The position numbers and the translations under genes were made by a program. This document shows, in pieces, positions 13,701 to 23,379 of a stretch of DNA of 64,000 nucleotides. How positions within the stretch are numbered: position 1 is the stretch's first letter; each line of letters starts with the position of its first letter. Where the stretch lies: contig CAXKWD010000005.1 in assembly GCA_964059195.1 (NCBI GenBank), positions 139,339,686 to 139,403,685 of the forward strand. Direction: 5' to 3'. Source of the stretch: Ectobius pallidus (taxonomy: Eukaryota > Arthropoda > Insecta > Blattodea > Ectobiidae). The notes beneath the pieces are model-generated. The model worked only from the letters and a program-made list of their open reading frames with translations, did not search any database and was not told the origin of the DNA.

Positions 13701-16700
13701 CAACACGAACACATAGGACGATACACACCATTCACACACACACTCACTCAGAACAAGGCGAGGATGAGGATGAAGATGATAATGACGGCCAGATGATATC
13801 CGGGGACCACAAGGGCCTAAAGTTACCTGACATTTGTCTCATAGGTGAGGGAAAACCCCGGAAAAAACCTCACCTAGGTAACTTGCCCCGACCAGGAATC
13901 AAACCCGGGCCCGCTGCGTGAGAGGATTGGACGCATCCCCTGAGCCACAGCGGTGGACGTGTACACATTTAAAATTTTAAATTATAGTTTTTTCCTACAT
14001 AGGCCTAATAGATTTTAACCAATTTCTAATAATAGGACTAGAATTTAACTTGTTTTATTTTGACAAGGTATTGATTTTAATTAAAGTACACTATATAATT
14101 GAAGTATTCTGCTGTTCATTTCTCATGAAAACCTAAGGCGCTGATATCAGTTACAATTTATATTATTTGAGGGAATAAGGTGGCACCAATTGATTGCTTT
14201 ATTACAAATGCCCTCAAAGGATCAATATGAAATTCATTAATAATTTATTACTTACGACTTCCTCTCTTAAGCTAACATTGTATGATGTTCGAAAAAAAAA
14301 AGTATCAAAACGATGACTGGGGTGGGGATTTGAAGACTCCTTAGCCCATGTTTAAGCACCGATGAGGAAGAGCTCTATCCCCTCCCCAATTTGATCCCAG
14401 AAACTTTTCCTGATAGACCTACAGTTGGCGTCTAAAATAGTTATTTATGATCCAAGCTTTAAAAACGAGACTTTATTTTGCGAGTAGGTTATGTTTGCGA
14501 AACGAGCTCATGAGGGCGAATGTGACAATCCTACGAGCATATTAAAACCATTTTAATACTTGTATCATACGCTATTTTTTAGACCAGGCCTGTCGAGCAG
14601 TACTCCAAAGGTGTGAAGTCATTCCCTACTCCCCCTCCCTTCGCTGACCTCCAAAGTGTAGCGATTGGATTGTTTATCAGTAAATATGTTTTAACCTAAT
14701 AAAACATAATGTGCTACAAACCTTTCTCCTCCATGGAACAAACCATGCTGTGGTCGCTGGGGAGGAGGTTTGGATGCCGATCTGGGATTCCTCCTCCTCT
14801 CCAGAAGCTGTCCTATGTAGTCTGCCAGCAACATCCCTGACATCCTGCCCATACTCCTGGCTAACACGGGCGGCAACACTCCATACGGGTTCTCGTTGTC
14901 TGTCAGGCCCAGCTTGTCGAAGTCGACTGCAAAGGAACAATATTCGATTCCGATTCGATTCCGATACTTAACGTATGCGTAGCCTATTTTATTGTCTACC
15001 AGACCAATCTTGACAATATATCGACTGTTCCCAATTCAGAATTTAAATACTTTGAGTGCAATTCTTGTAGTGAACAAGCCCTTTTGTTTCAATGTACCCC
15101 TTACAATAGGCCTAAGGCTTCTAATACTATTAGGCTAATCAAACATTGGGTGGGCTCAAAGATTTTAGAATTTTCATACTCCCGCCCCTTATTTGGTTCT
15201 TCCCTCTGGTTTATTGTTCCTTGCTGATTTAACCTATCTTGCTTAATTAATTTTTTCTACGTGTTCGTTTTACTTTGAATATCTTCTTTTCCTAGTCACC
15301 AATGATGTCTTGTATTCATAGGGCCGACTTTAGGTGGGGGGGGGGGGGAAGGTAAGGTATTTTCTGCCCCCAACATTTAACTTTTTATCGTGTAAGGCCT
15401 ATGTATAACTACTTGCCCCCCCCCCCTCAGTACAATTTTCAAGTCTGTTCCTCTGCGTGTTCTCCACAGTCTTGTTTTATAATACAATTCCTTACCTTGT
15501 CAAATTAATATCCTTTCTGTAATTTTTCTTAATCACAAGATTTAGGTTTTCTAAATCTAACTTATCCTTATGAAGGTCTATTTAAGCCGTAAAAAATTAA
15601 GGAACGATTTCAAACGAAAGACCATGCTTTATATGTAAAAAAAAACACGACTTTAGTAATTTAGCAATAAATAATTACGATAATAATACATAGAAAATTA
15701 TTGGGTGGGTTTGAGCCCCAGGGGCCCAAATAAGTTGACGCCACTACAATAAATTAAAAATATTTTGTTCAGCAAATTCCTTGTAGTCGATTTTTTAATT
15801 AAGAAACGCTTTTTAAAAATGTTATGTCAAAATAAAGAAAAGGTCATGTCAAAATAAAATAAAAGGTCATATCAAAGTAGTCCTACTTATTTATGTGGGT
15901 CAAAGTACACTTGTTTACTTCATTATCATTATCTTGGCGTTAGCTAGCCGGTTCCTTTACATGAACACAGTTGGAAAAACCTAAGGCCCGCAGACCCCGC
16001 GATGCGGAAGATACCGTGCTCCGAGAGTGCCAAAGTGAAAACAGAAAAATAGGAATGTAGACTAAATAGGATGTAGTTATGGGGAGGAAAACATCCAGAG
16101 CAGTAAAAGAAAAAGAGGCCCATTTTCAGTGAATCCGCCAGTATTAATTATCAGCAAAGAAAATATCGAAGAATTCCACTTAAAATTAGTTATGAACATT
16201 TAAGTAGTGTGCAAAAACGAAGAAAAAAGAGAAATTGAAAGATTCGTTTCAAAATTAGTAAAAAATGTTTTCTTTCTTTAATACTAAAACAGAAATACTA
16301 CTAGTACTATCAATATTTCTACTATTAATGCCACCTCCAGTAATAATAATAAACACCAATTTTAATGTCTCCGAGGTCTTTTGAGCCTATAAAATTTGCT
16401 ATTTCCCGCGGTCGGAAGACATACTACTGTACATGAATGCTTGAACATGAATCGTTTTGTAAGGGTGCTCAGTGAACTGAACTCTGGCTAGCTTAGTTGG
16501 TAGAGCATCGACAGAGGAAACCGAAGGTCACGGGTTTGATTCCCGGCATCAGAGGGAATTTTCCTTCTAAACTATTCTCTAGAATGACTTACTTGTGAAT
16601 GGTAAGCTGACCGACATGTTTGATAGGAATCCGTCGGGTGGATATCTCACGAAGGGTAGGGATAAAGACGGAGTGATGACCAGAGCGGTGCCTGGAGGCA

Positions 16701-16848
16701 GGGCCAGGCGGCCATCGTTGGTGATCCAGAGGATTCGCTTCTGTCTGGAGTGGGCCTTGTTATCCGAGGCCCTTGCCGCAACCAGAGCCGTTGCTAGAAG
16801 TGCAGTTACCCATGCTGACAGTGCTCGAATGTCCATCGTTCCAGTTTC
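4682..16848 (-). CDS. DM4/12-domain secreted protein gene, five coding exons, 284 aa
   Basis: Seen: coding segments 16836-16593, 14926-14722, 7711-7565, 5815-5672 and 4796-4682 (244, 205, 147, 144, 115 nt; 855 nt in all) join in one open frame with intron phases 1, 2, 2, 2. Donors are GTAAGT three times and GTTTGT once; all acceptors end in CAG. The protein opens with a hydrophobic signal peptide (about residues 1-23), then RQKR at 31-34 followed by ILWITNDGRLALPPGT, an N-x-S site at N73, and a DM4/12 domain from about 150 to 246 with cysteines 171, 177, 227, 234 (KACLLRAICEV and GECWRYHKACPKS). The tail from 248 is acidic and ends at TAA 4684-4682. Known: DM4/12 is an arthropod family of mostly secreted proteins without a defined biochemical role. 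Start: the ATG at 16836 lies 12 nt inside an exon whose acceptor (TTTCAG) is at 16849, so an upstream non-coding exon is expected but not located. No poly(A) site was assigned. Confidence 0.93.
5672..5815 (-). CDS. DM4/12 gene, fourth coding exon (second half of domain)
   Basis: Acceptor TTTCAG ends at 5816 and donor GTAAGT starts at 5671. The 144-nt exon encodes residues 199-247: SPFAHMLDEYVNAE and then GECWRYHKACPKSIF, the second cysteine pair of the domain. It is noticeably richer in GC than its flanks, as expected for coding sequence here. Confidence 0.93.
6075..6590 (+). repeat. Interspersed repeat family R1, copy 2 (intron 3)
   Basis: Carries the same R1 anchors as 425-900, in the same order. 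It ends near 'gtatgctcgttgcataat', which recurs inverted at the start of the third copy (around 42150). It lies in intron 3 of the DM4/12 gene. Confidence 0.55.
7565..7711 (-). CDS. DM4/12 gene, third coding exon (first half of domain)
   Basis: Acceptor TTTACAG ends at 7712 and donor GTAAGT starts at 7564. The 147-nt exon encodes residues 150-199, including NFGMDGKACLLRAICEV, the signature first cysteine pair of DM4/12 domains. It lies 7 kb from the preceding exon. The match of frame and family motif across that gap is the main evidence that the exons belong together. Confidence 0.93.
7712..9340. other. Intron 2, 3' part, no recognised feature
   Basis: AT-rich intron sequence upstream of exon 3. 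A somewhat more GC-balanced patch at 8820-9025 carries a 64-codon open frame on the plus strand with no recognisable family and no splice context in the host frame. It is not called as a gene. Confidence 0.4.
9341..9441. repeat. 51-bp tandem duplication
   Basis: Two essentially identical head-to-tail copies of a 51-bp unit beginning 'ttacggattaataatgttt' lie about 110 bp downstream of the tRNA-Phe gene's 3' end. Absence of mismatches indicates a recent duplication. Confidence 0.9.
9542..9545 (-). terminator. Pol III T-run terminator of tRNA-Phe
   Basis: Four T residues on the minus strand begin 5 nt after the discriminator base, the usual position for RNA polymerase III termination. Confidence 0.7.
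9550..9622 (-). tRNA. tRNA-Phe (GAA)
   Basis: The 73-nt minus-strand sequence folds as a complete cloverleaf: acceptor arms GCCGAAA/TTTCGGC pair perfectly, the D stem is GCTC/GAGC, the anticodon stem TTAGA/TCTAA and the T stem CCTGG/CCGGG. Discriminator base is A and no intron is present. The anticodon GAA is at 9589-9587. The A box TAGCTCAGTTGG and B box GGTTCGATCCC are intact, and a T4 run just past the 3' end (9545-9542) fits a Pol III terminator. Unlike the SINE heads nearby, nothing is mismatched, so a functional nuclear tRNA gene is likely. It sits in intron 2 of the DM4/12 gene, on the same strand. Confidence 0.95.
9849..10012. mobile_element. hAT-type repeat fragment with 28-bp tandem units
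   Basis: The left edge 'cataggcaccgactttt' matches the terminal word of the MITE at 12338-12627 and the fragment at 15318-15435. Inside, a 28-bp unit ('aggctaactacaactatcat...') is repeated about three times at 9900-9972. Confidence 0.5.
10038..10231. mobile_element. hAT-type MITE, 194 bp, 8-bp TSD
   Basis: Termini CAGTGGCGGACGC and GTCCGCCACTG are inverted repeats flanked by a perfect 8-bp direct repeat gctacgtg (10030-10037 and 10232-10239). Both size and CAG ends fit the hAT superfamily. Long G runs lie just inside both ends. Confidence 0.9.
10240..12329. other. Intron 2 interior, nothing recognised
   Basis: Several 63-77-codon open frames occur on the minus strand, but none has a recognisable domain, and none is needed to connect the host gene's exons, whose frames already match. 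No RNA gene or repeat was recognised. Confidence 0.4.
12338..12627. mobile_element. hAT-type MITE, 290 bp, near-perfect TSD
   Basis: Ends CATAGGAGCTGACTT and, inverted, CATAGGCGCAGACTT are flanked by agtcagag (12330-12337) and agtcagaa (12628-12635), an 8-bp duplication with one change. Related termini occur at 9849 and 15318. Confidence 0.75.
12960..13134. repeat. 45-bp tandem repeat, four units
   Basis: The unit is 'aaaacggccctatttgtagt' followed by 'tataatgttctttacaatct' and 'atag'. Three units are 45 bp and the fourth is shortened. Lies in intron 2. Confidence 0.92.
13492..13519. repeat. (CTTT)n tail of SINE A
   Basis: Seven CTTT units at the 3' end of the minus-strand SINE, directly next to the target duplication. 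Confidence 0.95.
13492..13958 (-). mobile_element. tRNA-derived SINE family A, full length, 467 bp
   Basis: Flanked by a perfect 12-bp duplication gtgtacacattt (13480-13491 and 13959-13970). The minus-strand head carries Pol III boxes (TGGCTCAGGGGAT and GGGTTTGATTCC). The 3' end has a (GAAA)n tail, seen as ctttc repeats at 13492-13519. Other copies are at 45101-45345 and 59214-59532. This is the reference full-length copy in the window. Confidence 0.92.
14420..14575 (+). repeat. Interspersed repeat family R2, copy 1
   Basis: Matches 52435-52595 along its length, starting 'taaaatagttatttatgatc' and including 'aaacgaga-tttta-tttgcg' and 'atcctacgaaca/agca'. Class unknown. Confidence 0.6.
14722..14926 (-). 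CDS. DM4/12 gene, second coding exon
   Basis: Acceptor TTGCAG ends at 14927 and donor GTTTGT starts at 14721. The 205-nt exon encodes residues 82-150, beginning IDFDKLGLTDNENPYGVLPP and ending in a basic, proline-rich linker (LLERRRNPRSASKPPPQRPQ). Codon 82 is completed across the phase-1 junction. Codon 150 (Arg) is split in phase 2. Confidence 0.92.
15318..15435. mobile_element. hAT-type MITE fragment with G/C runs
   Basis: Starts 'catagggccgacttta' and ends 'cccccctcag', resembling the 9849-10012 copy, with homopolymer G and C tracts of about 13 bases inside. In intron 1. Confidence 0.45.
15436..16470. other. Intron 1, no recognised feature
   Basis: AT-rich sequence with microsatellite-like patches only. 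The phrase 'ggggcccaaataagttgacg' at 15721 may be another decayed hAT end, but no partner end was found. Confidence 0.35.
16480..16590 (+). mobile_element. tRNA-derived SINE family E fragment abutting a splice donor
   Basis: Contains an A-box-like 'agcttagttggtagagca' and a B-box-like 'gggtttgattcc', followed by a body also seen at 52040-52145 and inverted at 51880-51985. The match appears to run up to about 16590, directly against the GT donor of DM4/12 exon 1 at 16592-16591. Confidence 0.75.
16593..16848 (-). CDS. DM4/12 gene, first coding exon (short 5' UTR, signal peptide)
   Basis: The exon follows a strong acceptor (GTGTGTTTCAG) ending at 16849. It has 12 nt of leader and the start ATG at 16836-16834. 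It encodes residues 1-81: the signal peptide, RQKR, and the conserved RYPPDGFLSNMSVSLPFT stretch. It ends in phase 1 at a perfect GTAAGT donor (16592-16587). The open frame continues 5' of the ATG to 17007, but the acceptor and signal peptide favour the internal ATG. Confidence 0.9.
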
Positions 16849-17323
16849 CTGAAACACACAACATAATGTTTGCACTGGTAGGTTTGGTTGACAGAAGTTT
16901 GGTTTCGCCCAGAACATTACGGAATTATTGAAGTCAGTGTTTGTCCGAGTGTGTTTTGTGATTACAGTTGTAATCGTGACCATCACTCCACAATACTCCT
17001 CCCGCATCTCTGTCCTAAGACACCTCTATGCTTTTACTAATTAATGATTATTAACGATAGCGAAGATGAGCAAACGACTATGATCTATAACCTTTCCGGG
17101 TAAAAAAATTATGTTCATGCAAAATTTCAGCTCTATCGTTTAGTAGTGTTTGCGACAAATCGGAACAGGCAGATATGAACAATTACATTTTTATTTAATT
17201 ATATGATAGTGAGAAAATAATTTAGTGTAGTTAGAAACCGATAAAACAATATATTTTCATATGTTATACTTTTGTACGGTACATATCCTTATTCATTTCC
17301 TCAATCTTAGTTAAGGTATATAG

Positions 17324-17800
17324 TAGGGGTGGCCAGCTACCAGGATGTTGGAAGCCACATTTTGAGTGTAGAGTTTGTATAGAGCCGCACATATTTTTGA
17401 AGATTAAATGCGATTTCTTTTTGAAGATAAAATGTAACTAAAAAAAGAGCAGCAATAATTATATTCATCCACAAAATTACATCTAATCACCATCAATATA
17501 GCACACTAAAAGAAATTTGTAGGCCTATAACTTCAAAAAAATAGAAGGCTTTGTTAAAATGAATTTTCTACTGTCCACTTTCCTTCTTGATTGCTTGAAA
17601 TCTGATAGATGGTTAGTTAAGGCGGGTCTTACATGTTCAGTTAAATGTAGGCCTACGTCAGTCAGAACTGCAGGGGAAAAAATTAATTCGACAGGCCAGA
17701 TAATTTTGAAAATTTCCTGTTTACCTCAGAATTATTTAAGAGCCACACGAGATTTTTAGAAGAGCCGCATGTGGCTCATGAGCCAGGGTTTGGTCACCGT
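17324..17800. mobile_element. hAT (Charlie-like) relic
   Basis: The left edge 'taggggtggccagctacc' and the right portion 'gagccgcatgtggctcatga' followed by 'gccagggtttggtcacc' are characteristic of hAT elements whose ends read CAGGGGTGGCCAA. An 8-bp duplication could not be fixed. No transposase frame remains. Confidence 0.6.
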
Positions 17801-18112
17801 GACAATATAGGCTGACTTTTCCGTACTTGTAGGGAAACGCTTCATTCCTCTGGCATTTTATAGTTCTTTCTAAAACAAATAATCTAGCCTTCATTATAAA
17901 ATTTCTTACAGACTAGGCTATTGAATGGTAGAAGAAGTAGATCATAGGAGAAGAATTTAAATTCCTTCATATACGTTTTGTTTGAGAGTGTTAGAGTGTT
18001 ATTAATGAGTGGCTACAGGAAATTGGACGAGTCTGATTAGCTTGCAAACCTGGGTGAAGGTCATTCTTCGCAACTGGCGCTTCAAGTGACAGCAATAGTG
18101 GGATTCCTCTGA

Positions 18113-18383
18113 AAAAAAAAAAGGTAAAGTGATCCCCATACATGCCATGGAGCCCCAGAGGGTTCCAGGAGGTTGAGGTTCCCAGATTTTGGACTTTCGG
18201 CACGTGAAGGTGATAAGCCTTACGCACCGGCCGCCTTTTCCCCCAAGATTGCTCCTGGTACTCATTTCTGGCTGAGTCGACCCCAGGGCCATAGTGCCAC
18301 CAGAAGGATTAGGCCAATCGAAAAACTCCAACGACCTCATCGGAAATCGAACCCGCGACCTTTCGGCTTGTAGCGCAGCGCCC
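18113..18383 (-). mobile_element. tRNA-derived SINE family C, 271 bp
   Basis: The minus-strand head starts near 18383 and carries 'ggtcgcgggttcgatttcc' as a B box. The element ends in an 11-T run on its own strand and is flanked by cctctga at 18106-18112 and 18384-18390. The element covers the open frames seen here on both strands, which are therefore not genes. Confidence 0.75.
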
Positions 18384-18470
18384 CCTCTGATCATTTTAAA
18401 ATACTGAACCTGTCACTTTAAGTTTTTATTTTTTATATTTTTTATTTTATTTTATTTTTTTTATAAATAA

Positions 18471-18997
18471 GTTCCAACGATGAAGTTCCGGAGTCGCTTT
18501 GAGGTCTTCATCGGTTGGGAACTCTTTTCCACCCAAAAAGTTATTTAGTTTCGAAAACAAGTTAAAATCGCTTTGTGCCAGGTCAGGGCTGTAAAGAGGC
18601 TGTCCAAAAATGTCCCACTTAAAACAATGAATTTGTGCCTGTGTTTGAGCAGCCGAATGAGACCGAGCATTGTCTGAATCAAAAACATCTTTTCAGACAA
18701 TTTCCACGACTCTTGTTTTGGATAGCACGTCGTAGTCGTAGAAGAGTTGCACAGTAGACCTCTGCGTTTATTCCTTGTCTTCTGGCAGAAACTCCAGGCT
18801 CAGGTCTTTGGCGGTAGAAGAGTATAATATCGGCATTAAAAAACTGGTACCACGTTACAATAAATGCCTTGACAGCAATAGCGATTACTTTGAGAAATAG
18901 TGTAAGATACTTTTTCTTTGAAAATAAAATCTTGTGTTATATCTTTCTTTATTATTTAGTTATGCCAAATCGTTCTTTATTTTCGGGACGACCCTCG
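18471..18997. mobile_element. Chimeric mariner relic
   Basis: Minus-strand sequence 18471-18830 encodes mariner transposase pieces in more than one frame: RLRRAIQNKSRGN, DNARSHSAAQTQAQIH, then SPDLAQSDFNLFSKLNN. The two visible catalytic Asp positions (DN and SDF) are kept. The adjoining 18835-18997 instead reads on the plus strand as the transposase C-terminus (RYNKCLDSNSDYFEK), followed by a terminal repeat 'ttttcgggacgaccctcg' and TA. The 3' end is thus inverted relative to the body. The left terminus is missing. Confidence 0.75.
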
Positions 18998-19564
18998 TAT
19001 TTCATACACTTAGACTAGTGGACGAAATTACGGGAACTTATGAAAACTATTACTCGTAGATTCAAATCTCTTGCAACTTTTAATACGTAAAACATTTTCT
19101 TGTTAGTGCTGAGACTGTTGCGGGATTGTATACAAAAGTGTGCTCTACTGATGATAATTTTAACCTTCCTACTTCCAGGTTTTGTTACTTTGACGTGAGC
19201 CCCACTCTGAGGATAAAATCCCCAATTAATTTACATAAAAAATATCAATGTATTTCAATTTTTTTATAAACTAGCGTAGAAACTTACATTTTTATCTTGA
19301 AAACCGGACAACTATGTATACAAGCCGACACACTGATCCCAATGGTATTCAGTGAAATAACAAAAAAACAAAAAAATTATAAGTTTATTTTATTTTATAA
19401 ATTTTCTATATTTAATAAAACTAAAGGTCGTTGGATGCAGTTAACTCAGAGGAATACAGTCATTTCCCCCCCCCCAAATAATAGTCTTAAATCCAACGGA
19501 GGTATTTATTTCAAAAGTTTTTGGGGGTTATATTGACCCCAACGGTGCTAGGAAGGTTAAGAAG

Positions 19565-19740
19565 TTGTGTAGGAAATAATTTATTAGTTAATATGGATAA
19601 AACTACTTTAATCATTTTTAACAGATGCCAAAACCTGTATACAGTATGCTATACATTAAAATGGCAGTCTCAACGTTACACAACTACTACATTTTTAGGT
19701 GATTATGTGGATTCATATCTGAATTGAGACTCACAATTAG
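19565..19740 (+). pseudogene. Possible LINE reverse transcriptase fragment
   Basis: The frame reads NMDKTTLIIFNRCQN and later TTTTFLGDYVDSYLN, similar in spacing to the 'N..KT.....F ... FLG...D..L.W' region that closes many non-LTR reverse transcriptases. Short and decayed, and no active site is present. Confidence 0.4.
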
Positions 19741-21050
19741 ATTATATTTGGGGACCTCTTATCAAGCTTCGATAAAAACCCCAAAACAAATTTCTATCTG
19801 GCTACTTCATAGAGGTTCCTACTCCCTCTGTCCACTGTCATACATAAGTGAACAGTTAAGGAAAGCATTAATACTGAGTTGGAACATGAGTAGCTAAATA
19901 GTAGCAATGGCTCCCTGACAAGAAACTTATTTTTTCCTTCAGTGTTTGACCGGTTAAAGAACCAAATTTTATACTAACACAATTTTAACTGGTCACGGAA
20001 AATTTGGGTACTATCTGGAACGATTCAAAATAGGAACCAATATCTGTTATTTGCAAAGACACAAATCAGACTGCATCTCGTCTTATATTATATTTGAATA
20101 TTTGGAGGTCCAAAGACAAACAATTATTACTCAATTTGTTTATTGCCAAAACAGATTTGAACAGCCTTTGACAAATGTTTTGCATAAGAAATGCTGCTAC
20201 AAGAAGTTGTGTGAATATTTACATTTTAATTTTAAGAAACTTTGATTTAGTATTAGTATTTAATTGCTAATTAATTTTATTCATATCTGTTATATTGTTA
20301 ATATGTAAGTATAGAAATTAAGCAAACTAAATGAGTGTAAATTGCATTAATTGTACTGTAACTAAAACCCTAGCATACCGAAAGGTGAAATAAAGTTAAT
20401 TAATAATTATATTTGGAGATTCAACAACAACAACCTTAGCACATTTTACTAGGAAAATAAACGTATTATAAAACATATTTAAATGTAATATTTTTGTTTG
20501 GGCGTGAGAAATTATGTTAGTGCAGCATGAATGTTATGTAATGTGAGCATATTGCGCATCGTGGTCAGACAGACTCACGGTGCATTAAGAGCTTTCATGG
20601 GATGAAGGTAATGAGTACTGAATGACAAGAGGAAGCTAGCGGTGAAGTAATTGCTGGAACGAAGGAAAAACACGTCAAATAAAAGTGGGACTTCTCCATC
20701 GGATATCAAGCATTTGAACTAGTTCAGAACAATAAAGTCAATACCACTGGCAAATATTTTAATTTTTAACTTTAGGATTTCCTTATATTTTTAGAGACAA
20801 ATTTATCTTATAGTTTGAAGGAAATGTTATACCTGTTTTCAGCTTAATATGCTGGAGATAAAACCCAAACATGTTTACAACAATAATTGCATATTTGTTA
20901 GTAGCTACTTTTAACTAACTAATTAATTAGTTAATTATTTGAGGTACTAAGAAAACAAAACTTACATTGTCATTGATTCTTCCCGGATCATGTCACATTA
21001 ATAAATTACATTCATTTAGCAATTTTCTAACAAATTTAATCTCCACAACA
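19741..21050. other. Intergenic, nothing recognised
   Basis: AT-rich. Only a small perfect palindrome (aactaattaattagtt, near 20915) stands out. Open frames are short and without family resemblance. Confidence 0.4.
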
Positions 21051-21055
21051 TTAAC

Positions 21056-21265
21056 AAGGTCGGCCTGGGTGGCGCTGGCTTTCTGTGCCCAAGGTTGCGG
21101 GTTCGATCCCGATCCAGGTCGATGACATTTATGTGTGCATAATTCTGACGGACCCATGCCAATAGATTTACTGGCATGTAACAGAAATCCTGCGGGACAA
21201 AATTCCGGCACACCGGCGACTGTCACAAGCTTAAGTTGCAGTACATCCCCGTCGTTAAATAACTA
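21056..21265 (+). mobile_element. tRNA-derived SINE family D
   Basis: The head 'ggtcggcctgggtggcgctg' has a B box 'gggttcgatcccg', and the body ends near 'cgtcgttaaataa'. The inverted head of a second copy is at 33735-33832. The two minus-strand open frames across it are shadows of the SINE. Confidence 0.8.
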
Positions 21266-21269
21266 TATA

Positions 21270-22570
21270 CAGTACCAATGAACAAGGACTTATTTCTGTG
21301 ATGCATGTGTCACCTCCTTCGCTTCATAGAGGAGGCACCTCCCTCCAAATGCCCTCTTTTATTCATCCTAATATCCACTTAAATTTAGGGTAATTCAGCA
21401 ACCATAGTCACCTGTTTGAAACTTTGAATAGAAATTCACCTAGACTCGTTTGTTTTTCTTCAAAGCAATTAGGCCTACTTTTCTCATTTTGATCCATTTA
21501 TTACTTCCTCTGCCCGTACCATAGGTGGGATTTACAAGGTGTTACCTGCAGATAACAGAGCAGTCTATGAATCAATTCAGTGAAGCTGCTCGAACTACGT
21601 TCCTCACTTTTATTCTAGCTACAGAAGTATCCATCGAAGTTTTCACAAGACCTTCCCCATCTTCATGGTTGATTTATTATGAACTTCCCCGTATTGAAAA
21701 GTTTTGGATTAAAATTAGTAAGTACTTCATTAGATTCTTCAGAAGGAGGTACAAATGCATTTAGGGTTGCAATATATAGCCTACAAGTGAAATCGAGACA
21801 ATAGTTGGGAGAGATAAGTACAAATTTAAGGAACCGAGTTAATTTTTAACGTGATTTACCATACGAGAAATATTTTTCTGGCTTTGATATACGTTACAGT
21901 AGATTTTATTTTTTCAAAATATACTCATAAAATTCTCTACACTGTTCTGTAATTAGTCTTTTATTTCTTTTCGTTCTGCAACTTCTGACAAAAAAAAATC
22001 TTTCCTTCCGCTTAAGGTTAATACTGAACGTTTATATATTGCTTTGTTTGTTACTCTTCGATTCAAATATATCCTAAAGTCATGGTTATGATTAGGGACT
22101 ATTTGACTAAACTTTTCCTAATCGTAAAACGTAGACTGATGAGAAATAATTCATTTCGCATTATTATGAGTTACATGTAGCCTATTAATTTTATAGTGTC
22201 TATTATTCCCTATTTTGTAGTTTTTTGCCTGTTTTATTAATAAAAGCCATAATATGCCTATTCGGCATTACGATGTGATCCTCTCTAATTTTTGGAACCT
22301 GTGGTTGACCGAGAAACTTTCCCTTACATATGGACCGGGGAAGGGGAGTTCATAAAACACAGATAAAATTGTCTCAACATTAATAATAATTGTGCCCCTT
22401 AACTGAGTGTTAGATAGAACTGAGCTTCTTAAATTATAAAAACATTCTGACAACAGAACTAATTTCAGTGATTATTAGTCACTGACAGCAATGAAAATTT
22501 GTTGTAAGATATAGATAATTATTTTACTGGATAAATCTAGGAAGGAAGCAGCGTGTAGTTCTATCTCCTA
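21270..22570. other. Intergenic, nothing recognised
   Basis: A 79-codon open frame at 21525-21764 (plus) has no signal peptide, domain or splice context that I recognise and is not called. Confidence 0.35.
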
Positions 22571-22576
22571 AGAATT

Positions 22577-22827
22577 GAATACCTCCGTGGAAGAACATTG
22601 GATGTAACGTTGGGTGTGACACGCAGTCACATCTTCCATTGGGAAGCTGACAATATACGATTTTTTCAGTACGTTGAAATAAAAATATTATAAATTTATA
22701 ACGAAAGTATGTGTTTTGATTGCAATAAATGTTTTCTTAATTTTTTTCATGGACATATTTTATATTTTATGCCCAAAAAATGTTTTCTCCATCTCCTGAA
22801 AAATTGTGTTCTTCCACGGAGGTATTC
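22577..22827. mobile_element. MITE-like element, 251 bp, 21-bp TIRs
   Basis: The end word 'gaatacctccgtggaagaac' is repeated inverted at the right end ('gttcttccacggaggtattc'), practically perfect. aatt flanks both sides (22573-22576 and 22828-22831). Superfamily is not assigned. The interior is AT-rich and non-coding. Confidence 0.75.
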
Positions 22828-23379
22828 AATTATCAAATCTTAAATTATTATATATTTTAACGTCGTGTGGAAAGAACGAAACTTTTTAAATTATAAAAAA
22901 TCTGATTTCAAAAACAATTTCAGTAGTGAGAATCTTCAATTGTATCTACCGCTTAACAACAAAGACATCTGTAGGTAATGATAATAGGGTAAAATAAATC
23001 TTTCATAGCTTATTGTGCACCTATATCTTTCTTTGAAAACCTAAATATCATGTTTTAAATTGCTATTTTCCTGCCTATTTTACATATTTTTGGTGTCTAA
23101 GAATCCACTTTCTAGTTATGGCACTGTATACCGAGTAGAAAATGAAGCATGTATGTATAAATAATTGGATTTCGTTAGCTGGTTGGGGAGTCTAAGCAGT
23201 GATTTCCCATTTGGTAGTTTGTATTGGTGTACCTCTCATTAGATCCGGACTGTGAAATACAGTAAACTAAAAAATGTTTTATCATCGTAGGCTAGCAATA
23301 GGTATGAATATACCTGTAGATGATAAATTATAAACTGTTCATTTATTAAGTGGCAGTATATGTTACTTTATGAGATTAT

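Noticed and set aside
13610..13921. 103-codon frame with Asp/Glu-rich stretch
   Set aside because: Lies wholly within the full-length SINE at 13492-13958. The acidic run is the 'gatgaggatgaagatgataa' part of the SINE.
14711..14971. Plus-strand 86-codon frame
   Set aside because: Shadow of DM4/12 exon 2 on the opposite strand.
16480..16575. Possible tRNA gene
   Set aside because: Pol III boxes are present but acceptor and anticodon stems do not pair, and the same segment recurs at 51880-52145, so it is a SINE head. The same reasoning applies to 21060, 23735, 58043 and 59216.
16579..17007. 142-codon open frame read as a single-exon protein
   Set aside because: Only 16836-16593 is coding. Upstream of the ATG the frame crosses a strong splice acceptor at 16849 and becomes compositionally random, and downstream it runs past a perfect donor.
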